In this document: in pieces, positions 46,388 to 54,496 of the stretch
How the letters are laid out: each line of letters begins with the position of its first letter
How positions within the stretch are numbered: position 1 is the first letter of the stretch
Assembly (NCBI RefSeq): GCF_007923295.1
Contig: NZ_VOIR01000014.1
Location: 101,825 to 165,824, forward strand
Length of the DNA: 64,000 nucleotides
Direction of reading: 5' to 3'
Source: Agrococcus sediminis
Lineage (GTDB): Bacteria; Actinomycetota; Actinomycetes; Actinomycetales; Microbacteriaceae
Program-made: the position numbers and the translations under genes
Notes under the pieces: model-generated
What the model saw: the letters and a program-made list of their open reading frames with translations, nothing else
What the model was told of the DNA's origin: nothing
Database searches by the model: none

Positions 46388-47298
46388 CAGTGGAGGGCCG
46401 CGTTCAGCTCGACGCCGCGGCCGTCGCGCGCGACGACCTCGACGGCGCCCGAGACCGAGTTGCGGCGGAAGAGCAGACCCGGCCGGCCCGAGAGCTCGAC
46501 CGCCTTCACCGTCTCGCCGCCGGGCTGGACCGTGACCTTGGTGCCCGCGGTGACGTAGAGCCCCGCCTCGACGACCGAGTCGTCGCCGAGCGAGATGCCG
46601 ACGCCCGCGTTCGCGCCGAGCAGCACGCGCTCGCCGAGCACGATGCGCTCGGTGCCGCCGCCCGAGAGCGTGCCCATGATCGACGCGCCGCCGCCGATGT
46701 CGGTGCCGTCGCCGACGACCACGCCCTGCGAGATGCGGCCCTCGACCATCGAGGCGCCGAGCGTGCCCGCGTTGAAGTTCACGAATCCCTCGTGCATGAC
46801 GACGGTGCCGGGCGCGAGGTGCGCTCCCAGGCGGATGCGCGCGGCGTCGCCGATGCGGACGCCCTCGGGCAGCACATAGTCGGTCATGCGCGGGAAGCGG
46901 TCGAGCACCTGCACCTGGATGCCCGCGCGCTGCAGCTGCACGCGGTGGGCGGCCGCCCACGCGGGGTCGACGGGGCCGGCGCTCGTCCACGCGACGAGCG
47001 GCAGCGCGCCGAAGATGCCGTCGAGGTTGATCGAGTTCGGGCGCACGAGGCGGTGGCTCAGCAGGTGCAGGCGCAGGAAGGCGTCCTCGACCGACGACGG
47101 CGGCGCATCCAGGTCGATCTCCACCAGGCGGTGCTCGACGTCGACGCCGCGCTCGGGGACGGGGCCCGCCTGCTCGGCCAGGCCCTCGGGCGCGGCGGCG
47201 CCGTCGGCCGCGCCGAGCGCCGGCGCCGGGTACCAGGCGTCGAGGATGCGCCCGTCGAAGACGGTGACGAGCGCATGTCCGTGTGCGGGGCGAGCCAT
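46387..47298 (-). CDS. dapD: tetrahydrodipicolinate N-succinyltransferase
   Basis: A 303-residue enzyme with the actinobacterial DapD layout: an N-terminal alpha/beta domain ([20 protein letters not shown]), then a left-handed beta-helix built from hexapeptide repeats ([40 protein letters not shown]). It succinylates tetrahydrodipicolinate in the diaminopimelate/lysine pathway. TAGACT on the minus strand places +1 at the ATG, giving a leaderless mRNA. It is divergent from dapE with overlapping -10 boxes and is followed by an ABC exporter. Confidence 0.95.
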   Translation of the reverse strand: MARPAHGHALVTVFDGRILDAWYPAPALGAADGAAAPEGLAEQAGPVPERGVDVEHRLVEIDLDAPPSSVEDAFLRLHLLSHRLVRPNSINLDGIFGALPLVAWTSAGPVDPAWAAAHRVQLQRAGIQVQVLDRFPRMTDYVLPEGVRIGDAARIRLGAHLAPGTVVMHEGFVNFNAGTLGASMVEGRISQGVVVGDGTDIGGGASIMGTLSGGGTERIVLGERVLLGANAGVGISLGDDSVVEAGLYVTAGTKVTVQPGGETVKAVELSGRPGLLFRRNSVSGAVEVVARDGRGVELNAALH

Positions 47299-47304
47299 GC
47301 TCCG

Positions 47305-47314
47305 AGTCTAGGCT
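47305..47314. promoter_or_regulatory. overlapping divergent -10 boxes of dapD and dapE
   Basis: AGTCTAGGCT contains TAGACT on the minus strand (47305-47310) for dapD and TAGGCT on the plus strand (47309-47314) for dapE; both share the TA at 47309-47310. Predicted +1 positions are 47298 (the dapD ATG) and 47321 (1 nt before the dapE ATG). Confidence 0.6.
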
Positions 47315-47321
47315 GGAGGCC

Positions 47322-48404
47322 ATGGCCGCTCCCTCGCTCGACCTGTCCGCGACCGCCGTCGACCTCACCCGCCAGCTCTGCGACATCGACTCCGTCTCCG
47401 ACAACGAGGGACCCCTCGCCGACGCGATCGAGGCGGCCGTGCGCGCGCACCCGCACCTCGACGTGTCGCGCGTCGGCGACACCGTCGTGGCGCGCACGCA
47501 CCTCGGGCGCGACCGGCGGGTCGTGATCGCCGGGCACATCGACACCGTGCCGATCAACGGCAACGTGCCGGTGCGCGACGTCGAGGTCGACGGGGAGCCG
47601 CACCTGTGGGGCCGCGGCACCGTCGACATGAAGGCGGGCGTCGCCGTGCAGCTCAAGCTCGCCGCCGAGCTCGCCGAGCCGGACGTCGACGTCACGTGGA
47701 TCTGGTACGACCACGAGGAGGTGGGGGAGGACCGGAACGGCCTGCGCCTGCTGGCCGCCGCCCATCCCGAGCTCATGGAGGGCGACTTCGCCATCCTGGG
47801 CGAGCCCTCCAACGGCCACATCGAGGGCGGCTGCAACGGCACGCTGCGGGCCGAGATCCGCACGCGCGGCGTGCGCGCCCACTCGGCGCGCTCGTGGGTC
47901 GGGCACAACGCCATCCACGACGCCGCCGAGGTGCTGCAGGTGCTGCAGTCGTACCGGCCGCGGTCGATCGAGGTGGAGGGGCTGACGTTCCGCGAGGGCC
48001 TGAACGCCGTCATGATCTCCGGCGGCGTCGCCGGCAACGTCATCCCCGACGAGTGCGTCGTGCAGGTCAACTACCGCTTCGCGCCGTCGCGCTCGGTGCA
48101 GGAGGCGACCGAGCACGTCGTCGACCTCTTCGAGGGCTTCGACGTGCGCGTCGTCGACGCGGCCGCGGGCGCCCGCCCGGGCCTCGACGCGCCGCTCGCG
48201 CAGGAGTTCATCGACGCCGTCGGCGCGACGCCGCAGCCGAAGTACGGCTGGACCGACGTCGCCCGCTTCTCGGCGCTCGGCATCCCAGCCGTCAACTTCG
48301 GCCCCGGCGACCCGACGAAGGCGCACGCCGACGACGAGTCGGTGCCGGTCGCGCAGATCGTCGCGACCGAGGAGAGCCTCCGCACGTGGCTCTCGCGGGC
48401 CTGA
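47322..48404 (+). CDS. dapE: succinyl-diaminopimelate desuccinylase
   Basis: A 360-residue M20 zinc hydrolase. Metal ligands appear as AGHIDTVP, GTVDMKAGVA, the catalytic base pair in WYDHEEVGEDR, ILGEPSNG, and a final histidine in GDPTKAHADDES. It removes succinate from N-succinyl-LL-diaminopimelate. The ATG at 47322 lies 1 nt after the predicted transcription start and is preferred to an upstream in-frame start that would precede it. It is divergent from dapD. Confidence 0.95.
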   Translation: MAAPSLDLSATAVDLTRQLCDIDSVSDNEGPLADAIEAAVRAHPHLDVSRVGDTVVARTHLGRDRRVVIAGHIDTVPINGNVPVRDVEVDGEPHLWGRGTVDMKAGVAVQLKLAAELAEPDVDVTWIWYDHEEVGEDRNGLRLLAAAHPELMEGDFAILGEPSNGHIEGGCNGTLRAEIRTRGVRAHSARSWVGHNAIHDAAEVLQVLQSYRPRSIEVEGLTFREGLNAVMISGGVAGNVIPDECVVQVNYRFAPSRSVQEATEHVVDLFEGFDVRVVDAAAGARPGLDAPLAQEFIDAVGATPQPKYGWTDVARFSALGIPAVNFGPGDPTKAHADDESVPVAQIVATEESLRTWLSRA

Positions 48405-49570
48405 CCGACCGGGGCGCCCGCCTCGCCGAGCGCTGGTGGCTGTGGCCGCTCGCGCTGTGGCTCGTCTCGCGGCTCGTGAGCACGGCGTTCCTCGGCGCCT
48501 TCGCGGGCGTGCAGGGGCGCTCGTTCTGGACGCCCGCGGGCCCGGGGCTGCTCGACTACTCGACCATGTGGGACGCCCACTGGTACTACATCGTCGCCAT
48601 GTCGGGCTACCCGGCCGAGCTGCCGCTCGACGACGACGGGCACGTGGGGGAGAACGCCTGGGCGTTCATGCCCGTCTACCCGATGCTCGCGCGCGCGATC
48701 ATGGCGCTCGGGCTGTCGTGGGATGCGGCGGCGGTGCTGCTGTCGGTCGCGGCCTCGGCGGCGTTCGCGCTCGTGGCCTACCGGCTCCTGCAGGAGATCG
48801 CGCCGGGCCGCGAGCGGTTCGCGCTCGCGCTCGTGCTGCTGTCGCCCGTCGCGCCCGTGCTGCAGCTCGGCTACGCCGAGTCGCTCTTCCTGCTGCTGCT
48901 CTCGGGCGCGCTGCTCGCATGGCGGCTGCGCGCGTGGGAGTGGCTGTGGGTGCTGGTGCCGATCATGTCGCTCACGCGCCCGGGCGGGCTCGCGTTCGCG
49001 CTCGCGCTCGGGCTGTGGTTCCTCGTGCGCTGGGCCCGCGAGCGCGACGCGTTCCCACCGAGGGAGCGGTGGATGCTCGTGGGGCTCGGGGCGTGGAGCG
49101 CGCTGTGGGGCTTCGGCTGGCTCATCGCCTGCACCGTCGTGACCGGGAGCATCGACTCCTACCTCGAGACCGAGCTCAGCTGGCGGTCGGCGTACATCGG
49201 CCGACAGGAGCTCGTGCCGTTCACACCCTGGCCGATCGGGCTCGAGTGGTGGTTCGGCCCGTGGTGGCCCGTGTGGCTCGTCGGCATCGTCGCGGCGGCG
49301 GTCGCGCTGCTCGCCGGCCCCTGGGCAAGCGGCGTCGCGCTCGAGGGGAGGCTCTGGACGATCGCGTACCTCGTCTACCTCGCCGCGGTCTGGTTCCCGC
49401 AGTCGTCGACGTGGCGGCTGCTGCTGCCGATCTTCCCCGCCGCGGCGATCGTCGCCGCGCTGCGGCCGGGGTGGGCGCGGGCGCTCGTGCTCGCCGCGTC
49501 GATCGCGCTGCAGCCGGTGTGGATCTGGTTCTGCTGGCACCACATCGCCCCGGACTGGAGCGTGCCGTAG
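48386..49570 (+). CDS. PIG-V/GT-C-like mannosyltransferase-family membrane protein
   Basis: A 394-residue polytopic protein with about ten helices. After the first helix is the PIG-V-like luminal/extracellular block DYSTMWDAHWYYIVAMSGYP, containing the acidic residues expected for a GT-C glycosyltransferase, and later SLTRPGGLAFALALG and LETELSWRSAYIG. Such enzymes transfer mannose from polyprenyl phosphate. The GTG at 48386 overlaps the dapE end by 19 bp. Exact acceptor is unknown. Confidence 0.78.
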   Translation: MALAGLTDRGARLAERWWLWPLALWLVSRLVSTAFLGAFAGVQGRSFWTPAGPGLLDYSTMWDAHWYYIVAMSGYPAELPLDDDGHVGENAWAFMPVYPMLARAIMALGLSWDAAAVLLSVAASAAFALVAYRLLQEIAPGRERFALALVLLSPVAPVLQLGYAESLFLLLLSGALLAWRLRAWEWLWVLVPIMSLTRPGGLAFALALGLWFLVRWARERDAFPPRERWMLVGLGAWSALWGFGWLIACTVVTGSIDSYLETELSWRSAYIGRQELVPFTPWPIGLEWWFGPWWPVWLVGIVAAAVALLAGPWASGVALEGRLWTIAYLVYLAAVWFPQSSTWRLLLPIFPAAAIVAALRPGWARALVLAASIALQPVWIWFCWHHIAPDWSVP

Positions 49571-49653
49571 GGCGCACGGCCATGCGCCGCGCCTGCCGGA
49601 ACTGTCAGCGGGACATGAGACAATAGAGCCACGAGAACTGAAGGGGGAGCCGC

Positions 49654-49827
49654 ATGGCCGCCATGAAACCACGCACCGGCGATGGACCGCTCGAGGCCGT
49701 CAAGGAGGGCCGGCTCATCGTCGTCCGCGTCCCGCTCGAGGGCGGAGGCCGGCTGGTCGTCTCCGTGAACGACGAGGAGGCCGCCGCGCTCCACAGGGCG
49801 CTGGGCGAGGTCGTCGTCTCCGCATGA
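49654..49827 (+). CDS. DUF3117 small protein
   Basis: A 57-residue protein: it begins MAAMKPRTGDGPLEAVKEGR and contains RVPLEGGGRLVVSVNDEEAA, an excellent match to the actinobacteria-wide DUF3117 family of unknown function. AAGGGGGAG lies 4 nt upstream of the ATG. The gene is followed by a strong hairpin terminator. Its mycobacterial counterpart lies in a similar neighbourhood, to the best of my knowledge. Confidence 0.92.
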   Translation: MAAMKPRTGDGPLEAVKEGRLIVVRVPLEGGGRLVVSVNDEEAAALHRALGEVVVSA

Positions 49828-49855
49828 CACCGGCGGGCCGCTGAGCCCGACAGCT

Positions 49856-49889
49856 GAAGGGGCCGATCCACTGGCGGATCGGCCCCTTC
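49856..49889. terminator. bidirectional intrinsic terminator
   Basis: GAAGGGGCCGATCC (49856-49869) pairs perfectly with GGATCGGCCCCTTC (49876-49889), a 14-bp stem with a 6-nt loop. It separates the convergent DUF3117 and O-methyltransferase genes. Confidence 0.85.
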
Positions 49890-49908
49890 GCCGTCGGTGC
49901 GGCGAGGC

Positions 49909-50550
49909 TCAGCGGGTGGGCTCGGGGAGCCGCACGATCTGCAGCAGGCCGTCGCCGACGGGCGACACGGCGGCGCGCACGGCGTCGCTCGTCGAGAGCT
50001 CCTTCAGCAGCGCCCGCACGTCGGCGACGCTGTCGTCGCGCTGCGCGGGATCGGCGACGCGGCCGCCGAGCAGCGCGTGCGCGACGAGCACCGAGCCGCC
50101 CACGCGCACGAGCGCGAGGGCGTGCTCGACGTACTCGAGGATGCCGGCGGTGTCGGCGTCGAGGAAGACGATGTCGTAGCTCGCCTCGTTCATGCGGGGC
50201 AGCAGGTCGCGCGCCTTGCCCGTGATGAGCCGCGCGCGCGTGACCGGGATCCCGGCCTGCGAGAACGCGGCGCGCGCGTGCTGCTGGTGGTCGAGCTCGG
50301 TGTCGATCGAGGTGAGGGTCGCACCCGGGGCGCCGCGCAGCAGCCACAGGCCGCTCACGCCGGCGCCGGTGCCGACCTCCAGGATGGCGTTCGCCTGCGT
50401 CGCCGCGGCGACGGCGGCGAGCTGCGCCCCGACGCTGGGCGCGACGGCGGTGATGCCGAGCTCGCCGGAGGCGTCTCGTGCTGCGGTGAGCACCTCGTCC
50501 TCGGCGGCGAGGTCGTCGAGGTACTTGGCGATGAGCGATGGTGTCTGCAC
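49909..50550 (-). CDS. O-methyltransferase family 3 protein
   Basis: A 213-residue SAM-dependent O-methyltransferase of the catechol/caffeoyl-CoA type. Motif I is ILEVGTGAGVSGLWLL, followed by SIDTELDHQQHARAAF and the metal-binding region IVFLDADTAGILEYVEHAL. The substrate is unknown. The GTG at 50550 has GGAGGAA upstream and a TAGGCT box on the minus strand at 50567-50572. In Mycobacterium a homologue adjoins sigE; here it faces tatB directly. Confidence 0.88.
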   Translation of the reverse strand: MQTPSLIAKYLDDLAAEDEVLTAARDASGELGITAVAPSVGAQLAAVAAATQANAILEVGTGAGVSGLWLLRGAPGATLTSIDTELDHQQHARAAFSQAGIPVTRARLITGKARDLLPRMNEASYDIVFLDADTAGILEYVEHALALVRVGGSVLVAHALLGGRVADPAQRDDSVADVRALLKELSTSDAVRAAVSPVGDGLLQIVRLPEPTR

Positions 50551-50566
50551 GGTTCCTCCGCCCGCG

Positions 50567-50572
50567 AGCCTA
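50567..50572 (-). promoter_or_regulatory. -10 box of O-methyltransferase gene
   Basis: TAGGCT on the minus strand gives +1 near 50560 and a 10-nt leader that contains the GGAGGAA site. Confidence 0.45.
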
Positions 50573-50635
50573 CCGAGCCCGGCGCATCCGGCCCGCCGCG
50601 GCTCGCCGCCCGGAGGCGCACCCGCGCGGCTCGAC

Positions 50636-50641
50636 TACCCT
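50636..50641 (+). promoter_or_regulatory. tatB -10 box (leaderless)
   Basis: TACCCT ends 7 nt before the GTG at 50648, placing +1 on the start codon. Confidence 0.55.
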
Positions 50642-50647
50642 GGAGGG

Positions 50648-51010
50648 GTGTCCTTCGCCGGCATCACCCTCGACAAGCTGCTGCTCATCGCGCTGCTCGC
50701 GGCCTTCCTCATCGGCCCCGAGCGGCTGCCCGCGCTCGCCGAGAAGCTCGGCGCCCTCGTGCGGGGCCTGCGCGACCTCGCCGGCGGCGCGAAGGAGCGG
50801 ATGCGCGAGGAGATGGGGCCGGAGTTCGACGAGGTCGACTGGCGGAAGCTCGACCCGCGGCAGTACGACCCGCGGCGCATCGTGATGGAGGCGCTGCGCG
50901 ACCCGCCCGAGGACTTCGCGAGCGCGTCGGCGAAGGCGTCGGTCGCGACCGTGACGGGCCTGCCCGCACGGCCCTCGGGCCCGATGCGGTTCGACGACGA
51001 GGCGACCTAG
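50648..51010 (+). CDS. tatB: Sec-independent protein translocase TatB
   Basis: A 120-residue protein starting at GTG 50648. A single N-terminal membrane helix (ITLDKLLLIALLAAFLIGPE) ends in the diagnostic GPERLP, followed by an amphipathic helix (LAEKLGALVRGLRDLAGGAK) and a variable charged tail. With TatA and TatC it exports folded twin-arginine proteins. No tatC or tatA lies nearby, as is common in actinobacteria. It is monocistronic: the neighbouring Mrp operon is convergent. Confidence 0.88.
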   Translation: MSFAGITLDKLLLIALLAAFLIGPERLPALAEKLGALVRGLRDLAGGAKERMREEMGPEFDEVDWRKLDPRQYDPRRIVMEALRDPPEDFASASAKASVATVTGLPARPSGPMRFDDEAT

Positions 51011-51023
51011 CCCCGCGCGGCGC

Positions 51024-52109
51024 TCACGCGGGGGCGAGCGGCAGGCTGCGGCGGGCGATCGGCCGCGTGCCGCGGAGCGCCTCGGCGAGCGCGATGACCG
51101 CGGCGGCCGCCGGGTCGGTGGGCTCGGCAGCGACGACCGGCGCGCCCGCGTCGCCGCCGGCGCGCAGCGCCACCGACAGCGGGATGCGCGCGAGCAGCGG
51201 CACGCCGAGGCGCCGCGCGGCCTCGTCGCCGCCGCCCGCGCCGAAGAGCTCGAGGATGGAGCCGTCGGGCTGCGCGAGCCCGGCCATGTTCTCGACGACG
51301 CCCAGCACCCGCTGCCCGGTCTGCCGCGCCACCTCGGCGGCCCGCTCGGCGACATCGGCCGCCGCGCGCTGCGGGGTCGTCACGACGAGCACCTCCGCGT
51401 GCGGCAGCAGCTGGCCGAGCGAGATCGCCACGTCGCCGGTGCCCGGCGGCATGTCGATGAGCAGCACGTCGAGGTCGCCCCACCAGACGTCGGCGAGGAA
51501 CTGCTGCAGGGTGCGGTGCAGCATGGGCCCGCGCCACGACACGGAGCGGTTGCCGTCGACGAACATGCCGATCGACACGAGCCGCACGCCGTGCGCCTCC
51601 GGCGGCATCATCATGTCGCCGACGCGCGTGGGCCGGGCGTCGGTGCCGAGCAGCGCCGGGATCGAGTAGCCGTGCACGTCGGCGTCGATCACGCCGACCG
51701 AGAGCCCGCGCGCCGCGAGCGCGACGGCGAGGTTGGCGGTGACGGTCGACTTCCCCACGCCGCCCTTGCCGCTCGCGACGGCGATGATGCGGGTCAGGGT
51801 GCCCGGCCCCAGCTGCGCCGGCCGCGAGCCGCGCAGCCGCTCGACGAGGGCCTGCCGCACGGCGGGCGCCATGACGCCGACCTCGACCTCCACGCGCTCG
51901 ACGCCCGGCACCGACGCGGCCGCCTGCCGCACATCCGCCTGGATCCGGTCGGCCGCCGGGCACGCGGCCACGGTGAGCTCGAGCCGGATGCGCGCGACCG
52001 TGCCGTCGAGGACGGCCTCGGGGATCATGTCGAGCTCGACGAGCGGCCGCCGGATCTCGGGGTCGACGACCGTCGAGAGCGCCCGGGCGAGCGCAGGGTC
52101 GATCGTCAC
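51024..52109 (-). CDS. mrp: Mrp/NBP35-family Fe-S cluster carrier ATPase
   Basis: A 361-residue P-loop protein. Residues 1-95 are a MIP18/DUF59 domain; GKGGVGKST at residues 114-122 is the deviant Walker A, followed by GVIDADVHGYSIPALLG and IDMPPGTGDVAISLGQ. It transfers Fe-S clusters to apoproteins. The usual C-terminal CxxC of eukaryotic homologues is not obvious. It is not related to the MrpA-G antiporter despite the name. GTG 52109 overlaps the DUF1003 stop (GTGA). It is third in a minus-strand operon. Confidence 0.92.
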   Translation of the reverse strand: MTIDPALARALSTVVDPEIRRPLVELDMIPEAVLDGTVARIRLELTVAACPAADRIQADVRQAAASVPGVERVEVEVGVMAPAVRQALVERLRGSRPAQLGPGTLTRIIAVASGKGGVGKSTVTANLAVALAARGLSVGVIDADVHGYSIPALLGTDARPTRVGDMMMPPEAHGVRLVSIGMFVDGNRSVSWRGPMLHRTLQQFLADVWWGDLDVLLIDMPPGTGDVAISLGQLLPHAEVLVVTTPQRAAADVAERAAEVARQTGQRVLGVVENMAGLAQPDGSILELFGAGGGDEAARRLGVPLLARIPLSVALRAGGDAGAPVVAAEPTDPAAAAVIALAEALRGTRPIARRSLPLAPA

Positions 52110-52591
52110 TGCGGGGCGCGCCGCTCGTCGAGGTCGTCGACGAACGACTTCAGCTCGGCGCGGATGAACTCGCGGGTGGCCATGTCGCGCATCGCCATGC
52201 GCAGCGCCACGACCTCGCGGGCGAGGTACTCGGTGTCGTTGAGGTTGCGCTCGGCGCGCAGGCGGTCCTGCTCGATCTGCACGCGGTCGCGGTCGTCCTG
52301 CCGGTTCTGCGCGAGCAGCAGCAGGGGAGCGGCGTAGGAGGCCTGCAGGCTGAGCACGAGCGTCAGCAGCGGGAAGCCCTGGTCCTGCGGGTCGAACTGC
52401 GCCTCGGGCGGCATGAGCGAGTTGTAGCCGAGCCAGAAGGTGACGAAGATCGTCATCCCGATGAGGAACGCGGGCGTGCCCATCGCGCGAGCGAACGACT
52501 CGGTGAAGCGGCCGAAGCGGTCCTTCGACTCGGGCATGCGGATGCCGCGGCGCGACTTCGGGCGCGCGAACCGGTCGTCGCGCTCAGCCAC
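52106..52591 (-). CDS. DUF1003 membrane protein
   Basis: A 161-residue protein. After a polar, basic N-terminus come two membrane helices (FLIGMTIFVTFWLGYNSL; FPLLTLVLSLQASYAAPLLLL) and a helical, charged tail containing the family block AQNRQDDRDRVQIEQDRLRA. DUF1003 proteins are of unknown function and are often found with Mrp/MgtE-type genes. The GTG at 52591 overlaps the end of the MgtE-N/CBS gene by 8 bp, and its stop overlaps mrp. Confidence 0.85.
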   Translation of the reverse strand: MAERDDRFARPKSRRGIRMPESKDRFGRFTESFARAMGTPAFLIGMTIFVTFWLGYNSLMPPEAQFDPQDQGFPLLTLVLSLQASYAAPLLLLAQNRQDDRDRVQIEQDRLRAERNLNDTEYLAREVVALRMAMRDMATREFIRAELKSFVDDLDERRAPQ

Positions 52592-53813
52592 GCGGCGCCT
52601 CCTCCTGCGCGCGCCAGTCCTCGGGCAGCAGGTGGTCGAGCACGTCGTCGATCGTCACGACGCCCACGAGCCGCCCGGCCGGGTCGACGACCGGCACCGA
52701 CACGAGGTTGTAGGCGGCGAGCTGGCGCGTGACCTCGGCGGCGGAGGTGGAGGACAGCACGGGCTCGATCTGGTCGTCGAGCAGCGTGCCGACGCGCTCG
52801 TTCGGCGGGTAGCGCAGCAGGCGCTGGAAGTGCACCATGCCGAGGAAGCGGCCGGTCGGCGCCTCGTACGGCGGCAGCGTGACGCAGATGGCGGCGGCGA
52901 GCGCCGGCGCGACCTCGTGGCGGCGGATGAGCGCGAGGGCCTCGGCGACGGTGGCGTCGGAGGCGAGGATGATGGGCTCGGTCGTCATGAGCCCGCCCGC
53001 GGTGTCGGCGCCGAACGCGAGCAGCATGCGCACGTCCTCCGCCTCCTCGGGGTCCATGAGCTCGAGGAGCGTCTCGCCGCGGTCGGCGGGCATGTGCGCG
53101 ATGAGGTCGGCGGCGTCGTCCGGCTCCATCTGGTCGAGCACGTCGGCGGCGCGGTCGTCCTCGAGCGCGTTGAGGATCTGGATCTGCCGATCCTCGTGCA
53201 TCTCCTCGAGGATGTCGGCGAGCCGGTCGTCCGAGAGGTCCTCGGCGACCTCCATCATGCGCTGCTGCGGCAGGTCGAGCATCGCCGACGCGGCGTCGGC
53301 CGCGGGCAGCTCCTCGAGCGAGGCGAGCAGGTGCTCGGTGTCGTGCTCGGCGCCCGGCTCGTGCTCCACCTCGTGCCAGCGCGCGAGCGCCGTCGGGCCC
53401 TTGCCGAACGGCCCGGTCTTGGGCTTGCGCAGGAAGAGCTCGTCGACCTCCCACTCGCCGGGGCCGCGCTCGGCGATCGAGAGGTCCTCGAGCGTCGCGC
53501 CCGAGCCGTCGCGCAGGCGCACCTGGCGGCCGAGCACGTCGGCGAGCAGCAGGCGCTCGCCGCCGCGCTGGCGGAAGCGGCGGTCGCTGATGGCGGAGGC
53601 GATGAGCTGCCCGCCGCCGATCGACAGCAGCCGGCCGATCGAGAGGAAGACCTTCTGGCGGCTCGTGTCCTCGACGACGAGGCCGACGACGCGCGGGGAG
53701 GCGTCCTGCCGCGGCACCGTCACCACGTCGCGCACCTTGCCGATCCGCTCACCGGCGGGGTCGAAGACGCCCGCGCCGGCGAGGCGCGCGACGAAGACGG
53801 TGGGTGCGCTCAT
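52584..53813 (-). CDS. PRC-barrel / MgtE-N / CBS-pair protein lacking the MgtE channel
   Basis: A 409-residue soluble protein. Residues about 1-75 look like a PRC-barrel-type beta domain (DPAGERIGKVRDVVTVPR), about 140-270 are helical MgtE_N repeats (LEELPAADAASAMLDLPQQR, DQMEPDDAADLIAHMPAD), and the rest is a CBS pair (AGGLMTTEPIIL; VPVVDPAGRLVGVVTIDDVL). MgtE Mg2+ channels have this sensor plus five helices; here the channel is missing. It may sense Mg2+ or nucleotides and act on DUF1003. TACGTT on the minus strand gives a 1-nt leader before ATG 53813; an upstream TTG is less likely. Confidence 0.85.
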   Translation of the reverse strand: MSAPTVFVARLAGAGVFDPAGERIGKVRDVVTVPRQDASPRVVGLVVEDTSRQKVFLSIGRLLSIGGGQLIASAISDRRFRQRGGERLLLADVLGRQVRLRDGSGATLEDLSIAERGPGEWEVDELFLRKPKTGPFGKGPTALARWHEVEHEPGAEHDTEHLLASLEELPAADAASAMLDLPQQRMMEVAEDLSDDRLADILEEMHEDRQIQILNALEDDRAADVLDQMEPDDAADLIAHMPADRGETLLELMDPEEAEDVRMLLAFGADTAGGLMTTEPIILASDATVAEALALIRRHEVAPALAAAICVTLPPYEAPTGRFLGMVHFQRLLRYPPNERVGTLLDDQIEPVLSSTSAAEVTRQLAAYNLVSVPVVDPAGRLVGVVTIDDVLDHLLPEDWRAQEEAPRG

Positions 53814-53820
53814 GCCGTCC

Positions 53821-53826
53821 AACGTA
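53821..53826 (-). promoter_or_regulatory. -10 box of MgtE-N/CBS operon (1-nt leader)
   Basis: TACGTT on the minus strand gives +1 at 53814, one base before the ATG. Confidence 0.5.
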
Positions 53827-53893
53827 CCGCGCGCGGTGACGCCGACAGCGAACCGGACCGGGCCGCGCGGGGTGCGCGTGGGAGACTGGGAAG

Positions 53894-54496
53894 GTGAGCA
53901 TGTTCCAGGGAGCAGCGCGCGGGGACCAGCAGCTGCCGCGCGGCGTGGTCGTGGCGTCGTTCGAGACGTACGAGCAGGCGCAGGCGGCGATCGCGAAGGT
54001 GTCGGGCGCCGACGCCGACCTCGCGGGCCTGGCCATCGTCGGCAACGACCTGAAGATCGTCGAGCGCATCACCGGCCGCCTCACCTGGGGCAAGGTCGCC
54101 GGCGCGGGCGCGCTGCGCGGTCTCGGCTTCGGCGCCTTCATCGGCCTCGTCTACATGCTCTTCGTGCCCGAGGCGATCAGCTCGGTGCTGCTGTTCCCGC
54201 TCCTCGGCCTCGCGTTCGGCATCCTGCTCGGGGTGCTCTCGCACGCGATGACGCGGCGCAAGCGCGACTACGCCTCGGTGCAGCAGGTGCTCGCGGGCCG
54301 CTATGACGTGATGGCGCCGCAGCAGACCGCCGGCAAGGCCATGCACATCATCGGGCAGCGCGGCACGCCGGTGCCGGCCGAGGAGCCCGAGGCCGCGCCG
54401 ACCGCGCAGCAGCCGGCAGCGCCGGCAATGCCCGAGCAGCTGCCGCCGCCCGGCGCCGCGGCACCCCCCGAGCAGCCCTCAGACGAGCGCCGCTGA
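53894..54496 (+). CDS. YflT/GsiB-like general stress membrane protein (paralogue 2)
   Basis: A 200-residue protein paralogous to that at 6847-7356: the YflT-like VVASFETYEQAQAAIAKVSG, then IVGNDLKIVERITGRLTWGK, two adjacent helices, the RRKRDYASVQQVLAGRYDVM block and a longer Pro/Ala-rich tail. GTG 53894 is kept because GAGACT ends 7 nt before it; ATG 53900 with GGAAGG upstream is an equally good start. It is divergent from the MgtE-N/CBS operon; its end overlaps argP by 18 bp. Confidence 0.75.
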   Translation: MSMFQGAARGDQQLPRGVVVASFETYEQAQAAIAKVSGADADLAGLAIVGNDLKIVERITGRLTWGKVAGAGALRGLGFGAFIGLVYMLFVPEAISSVLLFPLLGLAFGILLGVLSHAMTRRKRDYASVQQVLAGRYDVMAPQQTAGKAMHIIGQRGTPVPAEEPEAAPTAQQPAAPAMPEQLPPPGAAAPPEQPSDERR

